Origin: Nakamurella sp. A5-74
GTDB taxonomy: Bacteria > Actinomycetota > Actinomycetes > Mycobacteriales > Nakamurellaceae
NCBI RefSeq assembly: GCF_040438885.1
Contig: NZ_CP159218.1
Location: 2,728,001 to 2,792,000 of the forward strand
Reading direction: 5' to 3'
DNA: 64,000 bases
Of the stretch, positions 47,305 to 56,343 are shown piece by piece. Within the stretch, counting starts at the first letter, position 1. The number at the start of each line of letters is the position of its first letter. A program made the translations under genes and the position numbers. The notes under the pieces were generated by a model. The model did no database searches, was not told the DNA's origin, and was given only the letters and a program-made list of their open reading frames with translations.

Positions 47305-48489
47305 ATGAGCAGGCTGACCGCCGACGTGATCGTGGTAGGAGCCGGCATCGTCGGCGCCGCCTGTGCCCGCTCCCTGGCTGCCACCGGCGCGCGGGTCGTC
47401 GTCGTCGACCGCGGTCCGGCCGCCGGCGGGACCAGCTCGGCCGGCGAGGGCAACCTGCTGGTCTCCGACAAGGGGCCAGGCCCAGAACTGGATCTCGCGC
47501 TGCACGCCGCGCAGGCATGGACGAGGACAGCCGCCGAGCTCGTCGACGAGCTCGGGCCCGCTTTCCCCGCCGTCGAGTACGAACCCAAGGGCGGGCTGGT
47601 CGTGACCAGCTCGGCCGCGGGCGGCGCCGCGCTCCTCGCCTTCGCCGAGACCCAGCGGTCGGCCGGCGTCCAGATCGTTCCGGTGGACGGGCCCGGCGCC
47701 CGGGAGTACGAACCGCAGCTGTCCACCGAGATCACCACCGGCGTCTTCTATCCCCAGGACGCCCAGGTGCAGCCGGTGAACGCCACCGAGGCGCTGCTGG
47801 CCTCCGCCCGCCGACGCGGCGCCACCGTACTCACCCACCGTGCCGTCACCGGAGCGCTGACGAGCAACGGATCGATTGTCGGTGTGCTGACCGAGCGGGA
47901 GCAGATCAGCGCACCGGTGGTACTCAACTGCGCGGGCCCGTGGGCGGGAGCGGTCGCTGCGTCGCTCGGTGTGCAACTCCCGGTGCGCCCGCGGCGCGGC
48001 ATGGTGCTGGTGACCACCCGGATGCCGCACCTGATCTTCCACAAGGTGTACGACGGCGACTACGTGGCGGCGACCCAGTCCGCCGACACCTCCCTGCAGA
48101 CCAGCAGCGTCGTGGAATGCACTGCAGGCGGGACCGTGCTGATCGGTTCCAGCCGGGAACAGATCGGGTTCGACGACCGTCTCCGGATCGCCGTGCTGGC
48201 CGAGTTGGCCGCAAAAGCGTTGCGGCTGTTTCCGTTCCTCGCCGACGCATCCGTGATGCGGGCCTACGGCGGATACCGCCCGTACATGCCCGACCACCTG
48301 CCGGCGATCGGCGCGGACCCACGGTTGCCCGGCCTGTTCCACGCAACCGGCCACGAGGGCGCCGGTATCGGTCTCAGTGTCTCCACAGCGGACCTCATCA
48401 CCGCGCTCGTCACCGGCACCACTCCCCCGCTCGACCCCACACCCTTCGCCCTCACCCGGACCTCGCTGCACGCGGAGCAGGTCGCATGA
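47305..48489 (+). CDS. FAD-dependent D-hydroxyproline dehydrogenase, beta (catalytic) subunit
   Basis: 394 aa, DadA/glycine-oxidase fold. The dinucleotide-binding motif is VIVVGAGIVGAACARSLA; GHEGAGIGLSVSTADLI near the end is the second flavin contact. By context it oxidises cis-4-hydroxy-D-proline to 1-pyrroline-4-hydroxy-2-carboxylate together with the two proteins encoded next (LhpB-like). The ATG at 47305 has GGAGG upstream, and the stop overlaps the next gene by ATGA. The substrate is inferred from the epimerase and deaminase genes in the operon; other D-amino acids are possible. Confidence 0.82.
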   Translation: MSRLTADVIVVGAGIVGAACARSLAATGARVVVVDRGPAAGGTSSAGEGNLLVSDKGPGPELDLALHAAQAWTRTAAELVDELGPAFPAVEYEPKGGLVVTSSAAGGAALLAFAETQRSAGVQIVPVDGPGAREYEPQLSTEITTGVFYPQDAQVQPVNATEALLASARRRGATVLTHRAVTGALTSNGSIVGVLTEREQISAPVVLNCAGPWAGAVAASLGVQLPVRPRRGMVLVTTRMPHLIFHKVYDGDYVAATQSADTSLQTSSVVECTAGGTVLIGSSREQIGFDDRLRIAVLAELAAKALRLFPFLADASVMRAYGGYRPYMPDHLPAIGADPRLPGLFHATGHEGAGIGLSVSTADLITALVTGTTPPLDPTPFALTRTSLHAEQVA

Positions 48490-48827
48490 CGCCGACCCCC
48501 GTCGATCCGGGCCGCGACCCCGCCCACCCCCGTGAGTCCGCGCCGATCACGATCACCCTCGACGGACGGGAAGTCACCGGTCGGTCCGGGCAGACCGTTG
48601 CCGGGATGATCCTGGCGGCCGGCATCCAACAGTGGCGTCGCACTTCCGTCGGCGCGGCGCCGCGAGGCGTGTTCTGCGGCATCGGAGTGTGCTTCGACTG
48701 CATCGTCACGGTCAACGGTCTACGGGACGTCCGGGCCTGTCTGCGCCGAGCGCGGGACGGCGATGTCGTTGTCGCACAACATGACCGACTGCCGGCCGCC
48801 CCGGCTCAGCACACGGATCCGTCGTGA
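48486..48827 (+). CDS. [2Fe-2S] small subunit of the D-hydroxyproline dehydrogenase
   Basis: 113 aa. Ferredoxin-like Fer2_4 domain with the cluster pattern FCGIGVCFDC followed by a fourth Cys in RACLRRA. The domain begins ITITLDGREVTGRSGQTVAG. It is locked between the two flavoprotein genes by ATGA and GTGA overlaps, as expected for the gamma subunit of a heterotrimer that passes electrons from the FAD centre. Confidence 0.85.
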   Translation: MTPTPVDPGRDPAHPRESAPITITLDGREVTGRSGQTVAGMILAAGIQQWRRTSVGAAPRGVFCGIGVCFDCIVTVNGLRDVRACLRRARDGDVVVAQHDRLPAAPAQHTDPS

Positions 48828-50347
48828 ACGCCCGGCATGTGGTCGTCGTCGGCGCCGGTCCGGCCGGTCTGTCCGCAGCGGCTGCTGCCGCCGAGCGCGG
48901 TGCGACCGTCACCCTCCTCGACTCGGCAGACCAGCTGGGAGGCCAGTACTGGCGGCACCTCCCAGCCGAACGTGCGGCTGAGGACGAAGCCGTTCTGCAC
49001 CACGGGTGGCAGACCTTCGGGCAGCTGCAGGCCACGCTGGCAACCAGCCCCGGAGTGCAGATCGTGCGCCAGGCCCAGGTCTGGTCGCTGGAGACCGCCG
49101 GGACCACCACGGGCTCGCAGAACGCAGCCGCCGTGCTGCACGTGCTCATCGGCGAGGTCGACAGCCCGGATCGCCGCCTGCTCACCCTGGGACCGGACGC
49201 ACTGGTGCTGGCGACCGGCGCCCACGACCGGACGCTGCCGTTCCCCGGCTGGACGCTGCCGGGCGTCTTCACCGCCGGCGCCGCTCAGGCACTCGCGAAA
49301 GGCGAACGCATCGCCGTCGGCGAACGGGTCGTCGTCGCCGGAGCCGGACCGTTCCTGCTCCCGGTCGCGTCATCGCTGTCGCAGGCCGGCGCCCGGGTCG
49401 CTGCGGTGATCGAGGCCGGAACCCTGCGCTCCCTGGCCGCCGGCTGGCTCAGCAAGCCGTGGCAGCTGGTCGGCGCCGCGCACAAGTCCGGTGAGCTGTT
49501 CGGGTATCTCACCCATCAGCTGCGCGGCCGGATCCCCTACCGCACCGCGCGCGCCGTGATCGAAGCGCACGGCAGCGACCGCGTCGAAGCGGTGACGACT
49601 GCCGCGGTCGATCATCGCTGGGCGCCGATCCCCGGCACCGAGGAGCAGATCGCCTGCGACGCAGTGTGTGTCAGCCATGGCTTCACTCCGCGTCTGGAGT
49701 TGGCCATCGCGGCGGGTGCCGCCATCTCGGCCGAGCGTTTCGTCGTGGTCGACGCAGACCAGCGCACCAGCGTGCGCGCCGTCTTCGCCGCCGGCGAGAT
49801 CACCGGGATCGGCGGTGTCGACGCCGCACTGGTGGAGGGCCGGATCGCCGGCCATGTCGCCGCGGGCGGCAGTCACCGCGATCGGGAACTCGGCACCGCA
49901 CACCGGGATCGTCTGCGCACCACGGCGTTTGCGCACCGGATCGAAGCGGCGCACGGCATCCGGCCGGGCTGGACCGGGTGGCTGCGACCCGACACGATCG
50001 TCTGCCGCTGCGAGGAGACCACCCTGGCGGCGGTGCACAATGCCGTCGCCGCCACCGATTCCCGTTCGCTGCGGTCGACGAAGCTCAGCACCAGGGCCGG
50101 TCTGGGCATCTGCCAGGCCCGCATCTGCGGCCGGAGCGTCGAGACCCTGCTGGCCGAAACCACGGACACCACCGCAGCGAAGTTCACGCCGCCTCCCGGT
50201 TCCGGGTCGGACGGTGCTGGATCTGACCGGCGCCCGATCGTCACCCCCATCCGCCTCGGCGAACTGGCCGCCCTCACCGGCGATCCGGTCGTCATTGATC
50301 CCCCTCCCACCTCCGGCCCCCCCACCGCCGCACATGCCCACCCCTGA
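48824..50347 (+). CDS. FAD/NAD(P)-binding alpha subunit of the D-hydroxyproline dehydrogenase
   Basis: 507 aa, OoxA/LhpE-like. The N-terminal Rossmann motif VVVVGAGPAGLSAAAAAA is followed by a second one, VVVAGAGPFLLPVA. FAAGEITGIGG contacts FAD. A C-terminal BFD-like [2Fe-2S] domain has CRCEE and GLGICQARICG. The last 50 residues are a Pro-rich tail. It pairs with the beta and [2Fe-2S] subunits. The GTG start overlaps the preceding stop. Confidence 0.85.
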   Translation: MNARHVVVVGAGPAGLSAAAAAAERGATVTLLDSADQLGGQYWRHLPAERAAEDEAVLHHGWQTFGQLQATLATSPGVQIVRQAQVWSLETAGTTTGSQNAAAVLHVLIGEVDSPDRRLLTLGPDALVLATGAHDRTLPFPGWTLPGVFTAGAAQALAKGERIAVGERVVVAGAGPFLLPVASSLSQAGARVAAVIEAGTLRSLAAGWLSKPWQLVGAAHKSGELFGYLTHQLRGRIPYRTARAVIEAHGSDRVEAVTTAAVDHRWAPIPGTEEQIACDAVCVSHGFTPRLELAIAAGAAISAERFVVVDADQRTSVRAVFAAGEITGIGGVDAALVEGRIAGHVAAGGSHRDRELGTAHRDRLRTTAFAHRIEAAHGIRPGWTGWLRPDTIVCRCEETTLAAVHNAVAATDSRSLRSTKLSTRAGLGICQARICGRSVETLLAETTDTTAAKFTPPPGSGSDGAGSDRRPIVTPIRLGELAALTGDPVVIDPPPTSGPPTAAHAHP

Positions 50348-50397
50348 TCACGCCCACCCCACCACCCTTGCCACCCACCACACCCAGGAGTCCTGAC

Positions 50398-51309
50398 ATG
50401 TCCCGCATCGATCTCGGAGGCGTCGTCGTCGCCACCACCCTCGCGTTCTCCGACGACGAGTCCGCCCCGGCCGGTCTCGCCGTCGACTACGACAAGTTCG
50501 CTGAGCACTGCGATTTCCTGATCGCCAACGGCTGCCGCGGCGTCGGGCCCAACGGATCGCTCGGCGAGTACTCCTCGCTGACCGACGAGGAGCGACGCAA
50601 GGTCGTCCAGGTCGCCGTGGAGACAGTCGCCGGGCGCGGCATCGTCGTCGCCGGCGTGCACGGCGTCGGCTGGCACCAGGCGAAGAAGTGGGCCGAGATC
50701 GCGGCCGAGGACGGTGCGGACGGGGTGCTGTTGCTGCCCCCCACCATCTACCGCGCCAACCGGTCCGAGGTCATCGAGCACTACACCAAGGTCAACGAGG
50801 TCGGTCTGCCGATCATGGCCTACAACAACCCGTTCGACACCAAGGTCGACCTGACACCGGACATCGTCGCCGAGATCGGCGCGCTGGACAATGTCGTGGC
50901 GATCAAGGAGTTCTCTGCCGACATCCGCCGGGTGCTGGAGATCAAGGAGACGAGCGACATCGACGTCATCGCCGGCGCCGACGACCTGCTGCTGGAGTCC
51001 CTGATGATGGGTGCAACCGGCTGGTTCGCGGGGTACCCCAACGCTTTCCCGAAGGAGGCCGTGGAGATCTACGACCTCGTCCAGGCCGGCGACTTCGCTG
51101 CCGCCAAGAAGCTCTACACCCACCTGGTCGCCGTGTTCCGCTGGGACTCGCGCACCGAGTTCGTGCAGGCGATCAAGCTGTCGATCGACATTGCCGGGCA
51201 GAGCTTCGGCGGCCGCACCCGCCCGCCACGCGGACCGCTGTCGTCGGAGCACGAGGCGCAGGTCCGCACGGAGACCGAGGCGGCCCTGTCCTACCTCGCA
51301 TCCCGCTGA
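50398..51309 (+). CDS. 1-Pyrroline-4-hydroxy-2-carboxylate deaminase (DHDPS/NAL family)
   Basis: 303 aa, TIM-barrel class I aldolase family. The Schiff-base lysine lies in VAIKEFSAD (about K170) and the catalytic Tyr in IMAYNNPF (about Y142); NGSLGEYSSL replaces the GTTGE motif of DapA. In this operon it most likely deaminates and dehydrates the dehydrogenase product to 2-oxoglutarate semialdehyde (LhpC/HypD role). AGGAG precedes ATG 50398. Without the context it could be taken for another DHDPS-like lyase. Confidence 0.82.
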   Translation: MSRIDLGGVVVATTLAFSDDESAPAGLAVDYDKFAEHCDFLIANGCRGVGPNGSLGEYSSLTDEERRKVVQVAVETVAGRGIVVAGVHGVGWHQAKKWAEIAAEDGADGVLLLPPTIYRANRSEVIEHYTKVNEVGLPIMAYNNPFDTKVDLTPDIVAEIGALDNVVAIKEFSADIRRVLEIKETSDIDVIAGADDLLLESLMMGATGWFAGYPNAFPKEAVEIYDLVQAGDFAAAKKLYTHLVAVFRWDSRTEFVQAIKLSIDIAGQSFGGRTRPPRGPLSSEHEAQVRTETEAALSYLASR

Positions 51310-51372
51310 GGGCACACTGTCGTAGATCGAACACTGGGTGCACCGCACGTCCCATCGCAGCAGGAGGGCTTC

Positions 51373-52374
51373 ATGCACAGCAGTCGGGTGATCTCCGCCG
51401 TCGACTCCCACACCGACGGGATGCCGACGAGAGTGGTGACCGGTGGTGTCGGGGTGATCCCCGGTGCCACCATGAACGAGCGTCGGCTGCACTTCATGGC
51501 GGAGCTCGACGACCTGCGGATGCTGCTGATGAACGAGCCGCGCGGGCATGCCGCCATGAGCGGCGCCATCCTGCAGCCGTCGACCAGGCCGGACTGCGAC
51601 TGGGGGGTGCTGTACATCGAGGTGTCCGGCTGTCTGCCCATGTGTGGGCACGGAACCATCGGTGTCGCAACGGTTCTCGTCGAGACCGGAATGGTGGAGG
51701 TGCTCGAGCCGGTCACCACGATCAGGCTCGACACGCCGGCCGGACTGGTGATCGCCCGGGTCGCCGTCACCGACGGCCATGCCGACTCCGTGACGATCGA
51801 GAACGTGCCCAGCTACGTCGTCCGACTGGACGACACCGTCGAGGTGCCCGGCTACGGGACGATCCCGTACAGCCTGGCCTTCGGCGGGAACTTCTACGCC
51901 ATGGTCGACCTGGACGCCGTGCAGCTGCCCTTCGACCGGGCACGCCAGCAGGAGATCCTGCAGGCCGGGCTGGCGATCATGACCGCCATCAACGACACCG
52001 CACCGCCGAGCCACCCGACGATCGACGGCGTCGATCACTGTCACCACGTCGAGTTCATCGCACCGGGCTCGACCGCGGAGCACTCGCGGCACGCGATGGC
52101 CATCCACCCGGGTTGGTTCGACCGTTCCCCGTGCGGCACCGGCACTTCGGCCCGGATGGCTGAGCTGTGGGGCCGCGGCGAGCTCGCACTCGACACGGAC
52201 TTCGTCAACGAGTCGTTCATCGGCAGCCGGTTCGTCGGCAGGCTGATCGCCGAGACGGAGGTGGCGGGTATCCCAGCCGTGATCCCGACCATCACCGGCC
52301 GCGCCTGGGTCACGGGAACGGCAAACTACCTGTTGGATCCGTCCGATCCGTTCCCGACCGGTTTCCAGTTCTGA
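51373..52374 (+). CDS. 4-Hydroxyproline 2-epimerase (proline racemase family)
   Basis: 333 aa. Both catalytic cysteines are present: LPMCGHGTIG (about C91) and RSPCGTGTSA (about C254). This separates it from trans-3-hydroxyproline dehydratases, where the second is Thr. It would convert trans-4-hydroxy-L-proline to the cis-D form, the first step of the pathway. The substrate (hydroxyproline rather than proline) is inferred from the neighbours. It follows the deaminase gene after 63 nt. Confidence 0.87.
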   Translation: MHSSRVISAVDSHTDGMPTRVVTGGVGVIPGATMNERRLHFMAELDDLRMLLMNEPRGHAAMSGAILQPSTRPDCDWGVLYIEVSGCLPMCGHGTIGVATVLVETGMVEVLEPVTTIRLDTPAGLVIARVAVTDGHADSVTIENVPSYVVRLDDTVEVPGYGTIPYSLAFGGNFYAMVDLDAVQLPFDRARQQEILQAGLAIMTAINDTAPPSHPTIDGVDHCHHVEFIAPGSTAEHSRHAMAIHPGWFDRSPCGTGTSARMAELWGRGELALDTDFVNESFIGSRFVGRLIAETEVAGIPAVIPTITGRAWVTGTANYLLDPSDPFPTGFQF

Positions 52375-52432
52375 AGCACCACCGCCCCGACCGCCCGCCG
52401 CCCGCGGCACCACTGATCCCCCAGGAGCACCC

Positions 52433-53935
52433 GTGACATCCTCCAGCGCCGCTGCCACCACCGATCTCGACGCGGTCGTCTCCGCTGCCGTCGCTGCCTA
52501 CGAACAGTGGAGTGTGCTGGACCCGGGCGTGCGCGCCGATGCACTACTCGCGGCGGCCACCGCGCTCGACGAAAACGCGGACGAGCTCATCACCCTGGGC
52601 CTGGCGGAGACCGGACTGACCAGGCCGCGACTCACCGGGGAGCGCACCCGTACCGCGGTGCAGCTGCGGCTGTTCGCCGACGTGATCCGGGCCGGCGAGT
52701 ACCTGGACGTCCGGATCGACGCGGCCGACCCGGATTTCGCGATCGGTCCCCGCCCCGCCGTACGGCGCACCCTGTGGCCCGTCGGGCCGGTGCTGAACTT
52801 CGCCGCCGGCAACTTCCCGCTGGCCTTCTCGGTGATCGGCGGCGACTCCGTCGCGGCCCTCGCCGCCGGTTGTTCGGTGATCGTCAAGGTGCACCCCGGC
52901 CACCCGCAGCTGAGCGCGCTGACCGCGCAGCTCGTCCGCAGCGCCCTTGACTCCGCCGGCGCGCCGGCTGATCTGCTGCAGATCGTCTCCGGCGAGCAGG
53001 AGGGGGTGGAGCTGTTGCAGCACAGCGGCATCCGGGCGGCGGCGTTCACCGGATCGACCCGCGGTGGCGTCTTCCTGGCTGGTCTGGCAGCGGCGCGCGA
53101 CACCCCGATCCCGTTCTTCGGGGAACTGGGCAGCGTCAACCCGGTGTACCTCACGGCGGCTGCGCTGACCGAACGCGGTGACGCGATCGCCGACGCCTTC
53201 GTCGCCAGCGTCGCCGGATCCGCCGGGCAGCTGTGCACCAAGCCCGGTTTCGTGGTGGCACCCGAGCACGAGAAGTTCGGCGAACGCATCGCAGCAGCAG
53301 CGAGCGAAGTGGGTGAGCACCGGTTGCTGAGCGAGAAGATCGGTGACGCCTACCGGGAGCGTCGCACTGCGCTGATGGACACGCCGGGAATGCAGGTCGT
53401 CGCAGCAGGATCGGTCCGGGTCGACGACGACGGCCACACCTGGGCCACTCCGACCGTGCTGAGGATGACCGAGCAGGACCTCAGGGCCGCGGGCGACGAT
53501 GCACTCGAGGAGTGCTTCGGACCGCTGGCGGTGATCGTCACTGTCACCGGCGGCTCCGATCTGGCCGCCCTGCAGTACGAGCTGTTCCCCGGGAACCTGA
53601 CCACGACCCTGCACCTGGCGGGCGGCGAGGTGTCGCCGACGCTCGCCGCCTTGGTGACGGCTGCCGCTCAGACGTCCGGCCGGGTGCTGTTCGACGGCTG
53701 GCCGACCGGGGTCGCGGTGACGCCGGCGATGCAGCACGGTGGGCCGTTCCCGGCGACCACCGTCGACACCACCAGCGTCGGCACCGCCGCGATAGGCCGC
53801 TTCCTGCGCGGGGTGTCGTTCCAGTCGACTCCGGATGCGCTGTTGCCGCCGCCGCTGCAGGATGCGAACCCCTGGCACGTGCCGCGCACCGAGGCCCCTG
53901 CCGGGGAGTCCGCGCACTGGGGTCGGGCGGGCTGA
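52433..53935 (+). CDS. 2-Oxoglutarate semialdehyde (2,5-dioxovalerate) dehydrogenase
   Basis: 500 aa aldehyde dehydrogenase of the NADP-type KGSADH group. GPVLNFAAGNFPLAFSV, the catalytic Glu in FFGELGSVNP (about E231) and the nucleophile in AGQLCTKPG (about C268) are clear. It completes hydroxyproline breakdown by forming 2-oxoglutarate. The GTG start at 52433 follows CAGGAGCACCC. Last gene of the operon; a hairpin spans its stop codon. Confidence 0.88.
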   Translation: MTSSSAAATTDLDAVVSAAVAAYEQWSVLDPGVRADALLAAATALDENADELITLGLAETGLTRPRLTGERTRTAVQLRLFADVIRAGEYLDVRIDAADPDFAIGPRPAVRRTLWPVGPVLNFAAGNFPLAFSVIGGDSVAALAAGCSVIVKVHPGHPQLSALTAQLVRSALDSAGAPADLLQIVSGEQEGVELLQHSGIRAAAFTGSTRGGVFLAGLAAARDTPIPFFGELGSVNPVYLTAAALTERGDAIADAFVASVAGSAGQLCTKPGFVVAPEHEKFGERIAAAASEVGEHRLLSEKIGDAYRERRTALMDTPGMQVVAAGSVRVDDDGHTWATPTVLRMTEQDLRAAGDDALEECFGPLAVIVTVTGGSDLAALQYELFPGNLTTTLHLAGGEVSPTLAALVTAAAQTSGRVLFDGWPTGVAVTPAMQHGGPFPATTVDTTSVGTAAIGRFLRGVSFQSTPDALLPPPLQDANPWHVPRTEAPAGESAHWGRAG

Positions 53936-53951
53936 GGCGGCGGTCAGCCCG
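53928..53951. terminator. Hairpin between convergent ALDH and DUF2469 genes
   Basis: An 8-bp perfect inverted repeat (CGGGCTGA at 53928-53935 and its complement at 53944-53951) with an 8-nt loop. It includes the stop codon of the aldehyde dehydrogenase gene and ends 7 nt before the DUF2469 gene, so it may serve both. Confidence 0.45.
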
Positions 53952-53957
53952 GCGCGA

Positions 53958-54272
53958 TCATTCGATCGTGTCGGGCAACTGCAGGTCGGACTTCTCGAGC
54001 TCCTCGACGTTGACGTCCTTGAACGTCACCACCCGGACGTTCTTGACGAACCGCGCCGGCCGGTACATGTCCCAGACCCAGGCGTCCGACATGCGCACCT
54101 CGAAGTACATGTCGCCACCGGGATTGCGGACCTGCAGGTCGACCGCGTTGCACAGGTAGAAGCGCCGCTCGGTCTCCACCACGTAGGAGAACTGGCCCAC
54201 GATGTCGCGGTACTCCCGGTACAGCGAGAGTTCCATCTCGGTCTCGTACTGCTCGAGATCCTCCGCGCTCAC
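53958..54272 (-). CDS. DUF2469 domain-containing protein
   Basis: 104 aa. Recognised by MSAEDLEQYETEMELSLYREYRD, VVETERRFYLCNAVDLQ and the WVWDMYRPARFVKNVRV segment. The family is confined mostly to actinobacteria, has no known function, and is almost always found after rnhB, as here. The GTG start overlaps the rnhB stop by GTGA. Confidence 0.93.
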   Translation of the reverse strand: MSAEDLEQYETEMELSLYREYRDIVGQFSYVVETERRFYLCNAVDLQVRNPGGDMYFEVRMSDAWVWDMYRPARFVKNVRVVTFKDVNVEELEKSDLQLPDTIE

Positions 54273-55192
54273 GCCTGCTCCCTCTCGCCGTCGGCACCCG
54301 CGGTGGGGCCGGCTCCATCATCCCCCTCGTAGGGGTTCGCGGAGTCCATCGACACCGCCGTCGCTGGATTCCCCAGGAACGACCAGCTGCGCCGGTGGAT
54401 CAGCGTGGGTCCCAGTCGCAGCAGGGCATCACGGTGCTCGACCGCCGCGTAGCCCTTGTTACCGGCGAAGCCGTACTCCGGGAAATGCCTGTCGAGTCTG
54501 CGCATCAACGCATCGCGCGACGTCTTGGCCAGCACGCTCGCTCCCGCGACCCCGGCGCAGGTCAGATCGGCCTTGATCTTGAGATGCACCGGCAGGCCGT
54601 CCGGGATCGGCGACCAGAGCGCGGCTTCCGCCCGGACCGGATCGATCGGCGGGGCGAACAGCCCGTCCTGCTCGGCTGCAGATGTCGACCCGAGCACCAG
54701 CGGCGGTGGGGGCTTGAGGTAGTTGTGCTTGCCATCCAGCAGGACCGCATCCACCGGCGCGGACAGCTGCGCGAACGCACGTCCGGCGGCCCTGCGCAGC
54801 GCGGACATGATCCCGATGGCGTCGATCTCGGCGGCGCTGGCGTGGCCGACCGCATGCTCGGGGGCCCAGCGCCGGATCGGCGCCACCAGGGCGTCCCTGG
54901 CCGCGGCGGTCAGCAGCTTGGAGTCCCGCAGGCCCTGCGGGACCCGGCCGATCCTTGCCGTCACCACCACGATGCCGATGGTCACCGGGCCGGCCAGTGA
55001 CCCCCTGCCCACCTCGTCCATGGCGGCGAGCCGGACACAGTCCGGTCCCAGCAGGGATTTCTCGGTGCGCAGGCCGGGGCGGATCGAGCTGGGGCGACGC
55101 TGCGCCGTCGCACTCGATCGACTCGAGTGGCGGGCAACGAGCGCAGCGCCGGTGGAGCGCTCAGCCGGCACGATGATCGGTGCCGGGATCAC
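54269..55192 (-). CDS. rnhB: Ribonuclease HII
   Basis: 307 aa. Removes ribonucleotides from DNA-RNA hybrids. The acidic active site shows AMDEVGRGSLAGPV (Asp-Glu), a downstream Asp in DAVLLDGKHNYL and a later Asp in IKADLTCAGVAGASVLAK. The start at 55192 overlaps lepB by 32 nt and gives an N-terminal extension of about 30 residues; a start nearer the conserved GLRTEKSLLG cannot be excluded. There is also a C-terminal acidic extension of about 35 residues. Confidence 0.93.
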   Translation of the reverse strand: MIPAPIIVPAERSTGAALVARHSSRSSATAQRRPSSIRPGLRTEKSLLGPDCVRLAAMDEVGRGSLAGPVTIGIVVVTARIGRVPQGLRDSKLLTAAARDALVAPIRRWAPEHAVGHASAAEIDAIGIMSALRRAAGRAFAQLSAPVDAVLLDGKHNYLKPPPPLVLGSTSAAEQDGLFAPPIDPVRAEAALWSPIPDGLPVHLKIKADLTCAGVAGASVLAKTSRDALMRRLDRHFPEYGFAGNKGYAAVEHRDALLRLGPTLIHRRSWSFLGNPATAVSMDSANPYEGDDGAGPTAGADGEREQA

Positions 55193-56291
55193 CCAGCGTG
55201 TGCCATCGGGAGACCGGCATGATCACGAAGATGGCCTTGCCGATCACGTTGCCGACCGGGATGGGGCCCTGGCACATGCTCGTCGCCAGATTGCGTTGGC
55301 AGTACAACGACGAGTCGCCGGATCCGGCCCGATTGTCGCCCATCACCCAGATCTGGCCCTCGGGCACTTTGTAGGGCAGGAAGCAGCGTTGCGAGACGGT
55401 GCTCGTGGTGCAGTCCTCGACGCCGGGCTCGAACAATAGCTTGTTCTCGGCCACCACATAGGGCTCGTCGAGCGGCACTCCGTCGACCATCACCCGCCCC
55501 TGGGCGTCGCAGCATTCGACGGTCTGCCCGCCGACGGCGATCACCCGCTTCACGAAGTCCTTCTCGTTCGGCGGCGCGATCCCGACCACCGAGCCGAGCG
55601 CCTGGCCGATCTTGCCGATCACGCTCGTCGGTCCTGGGATCGCGTTGGTCTCCGCCGCCCACGTGTCCGGTCCGCGGAACACCACGATGTCGCCGGGTTT
55701 CGGGTCGCGGAAGTCGTAGACGACCTTGTTCGCCAGGATGCGGTCACCACCGACCGTGACTCCGTGCAGCGTCGGCTCCATCGAGCCCGACGGCACGTAG
55801 TAGACCTTGAACAGGAATGTCTGGATGAGGAACGTCAACAGGAACGCCGTCACCAGCAGCAGCGGCACCTCGACCCACCACGGTCGCTTCTTGGCCGGCT
55901 TGCGACGCTTCGAGTTCCGCGCCCGCCACTTCGCCACCGCGGCCGTGTGCTCGTCCGCGTCGGGCGACGCCGCGGTCCCGCCGTCCGGACCGGTGGTGTC
56001 GGACGCTGCGGTGTCGGACCCGGCGGTTTCGGACGCGGCGGTTTCGGACGCGGTGGTGTCGGACGTGGTGGTGTCGGACGCGGTGGTGTCGGACGCGGTG
56101 GTGTCGGACGCGGTGGTTGCGCCGACAGCGGTGGTGTCGGTGGCAGCCGGGTCCCCGTCAGGAGTCACCGATGGTGTCGCGGTGTCGGATACAGCACCGC
56201 CCGCGTCGGTGTCCGTTCGATCGTCCGGCGATACCGGGGTATCAGCGAGTTGATCGTCGTGTCCGACGCGGGCGGGCTGGGGCTCGTTCAT
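55161..56291 (-). CDS. lepB: Signal peptidase I with pentapeptide-repeat cytoplasmic extension
   Basis: 376 aa. A long cytoplasmic N-terminus (about 1-135) includes eight tandem pentapeptides of the ASDTT type (61-100) and a basic segment NSKRRKPAKKR. One transmembrane helix follows (VPLLLVTAFLLTFLIQTFLF). The Ser/Lys dyad lies in VPSGSMEP (about S170) and FVKRVIAVGG (about K248); later boxes are GDNRAGSGDS and VIGKAIF. The order rplS-lepB-rnhB-DUF2469 is standard. A TAGCCT box lies 8 nt before the ATG. Confidence 0.93.
   Translation of the reverse strand: MNEPQPARVGHDDQLADTPVSPDDRTDTDAGGAVSDTATPSVTPDGDPAATDTTAVGATTASDTTASDTTASDTTTSDTTASETAASETAGSDTAASDTTGPDGGTAASPDADEHTAAVAKWRARNSKRRKPAKKRPWWVEVPLLLVTAFLLTFLIQTFLFKVYYVPSGSMEPTLHGVTVGGDRILANKVVYDFRDPKPGDIVVFRGPDTWAAETNAIPGPTSVIGKIGQALGSVVGIAPPNEKDFVKRVIAVGGQTVECCDAQGRVMVDGVPLDEPYVVAENKLLFEPGVEDCTTSTVSQRCFLPYKVPEGQIWVMGDNRAGSGDSSLYCQRNLATSMCQGPIPVGNVIGKAIFVIMPVSRWHTLGDPGTDHRAG
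55996..56115. repeat. 15-bp tandem repeat inside lepB, eight copies
   Basis: Eight units starting GTGTCGGAC or GTTTCGGAC with an exact 15-bp period (plus-strand reading) encode the ASDTT-type pentapeptides of the signal peptidase. The central copies are identical apart from single changes. Slippage could change their number without breaking the frame. Confidence 0.88.
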
Positions 56292-56343
56292 CAGTGGAAA
56301 GGCTACGTGTCCAGCGATGTGAACGTGAGCCGACGCGGGTGGG

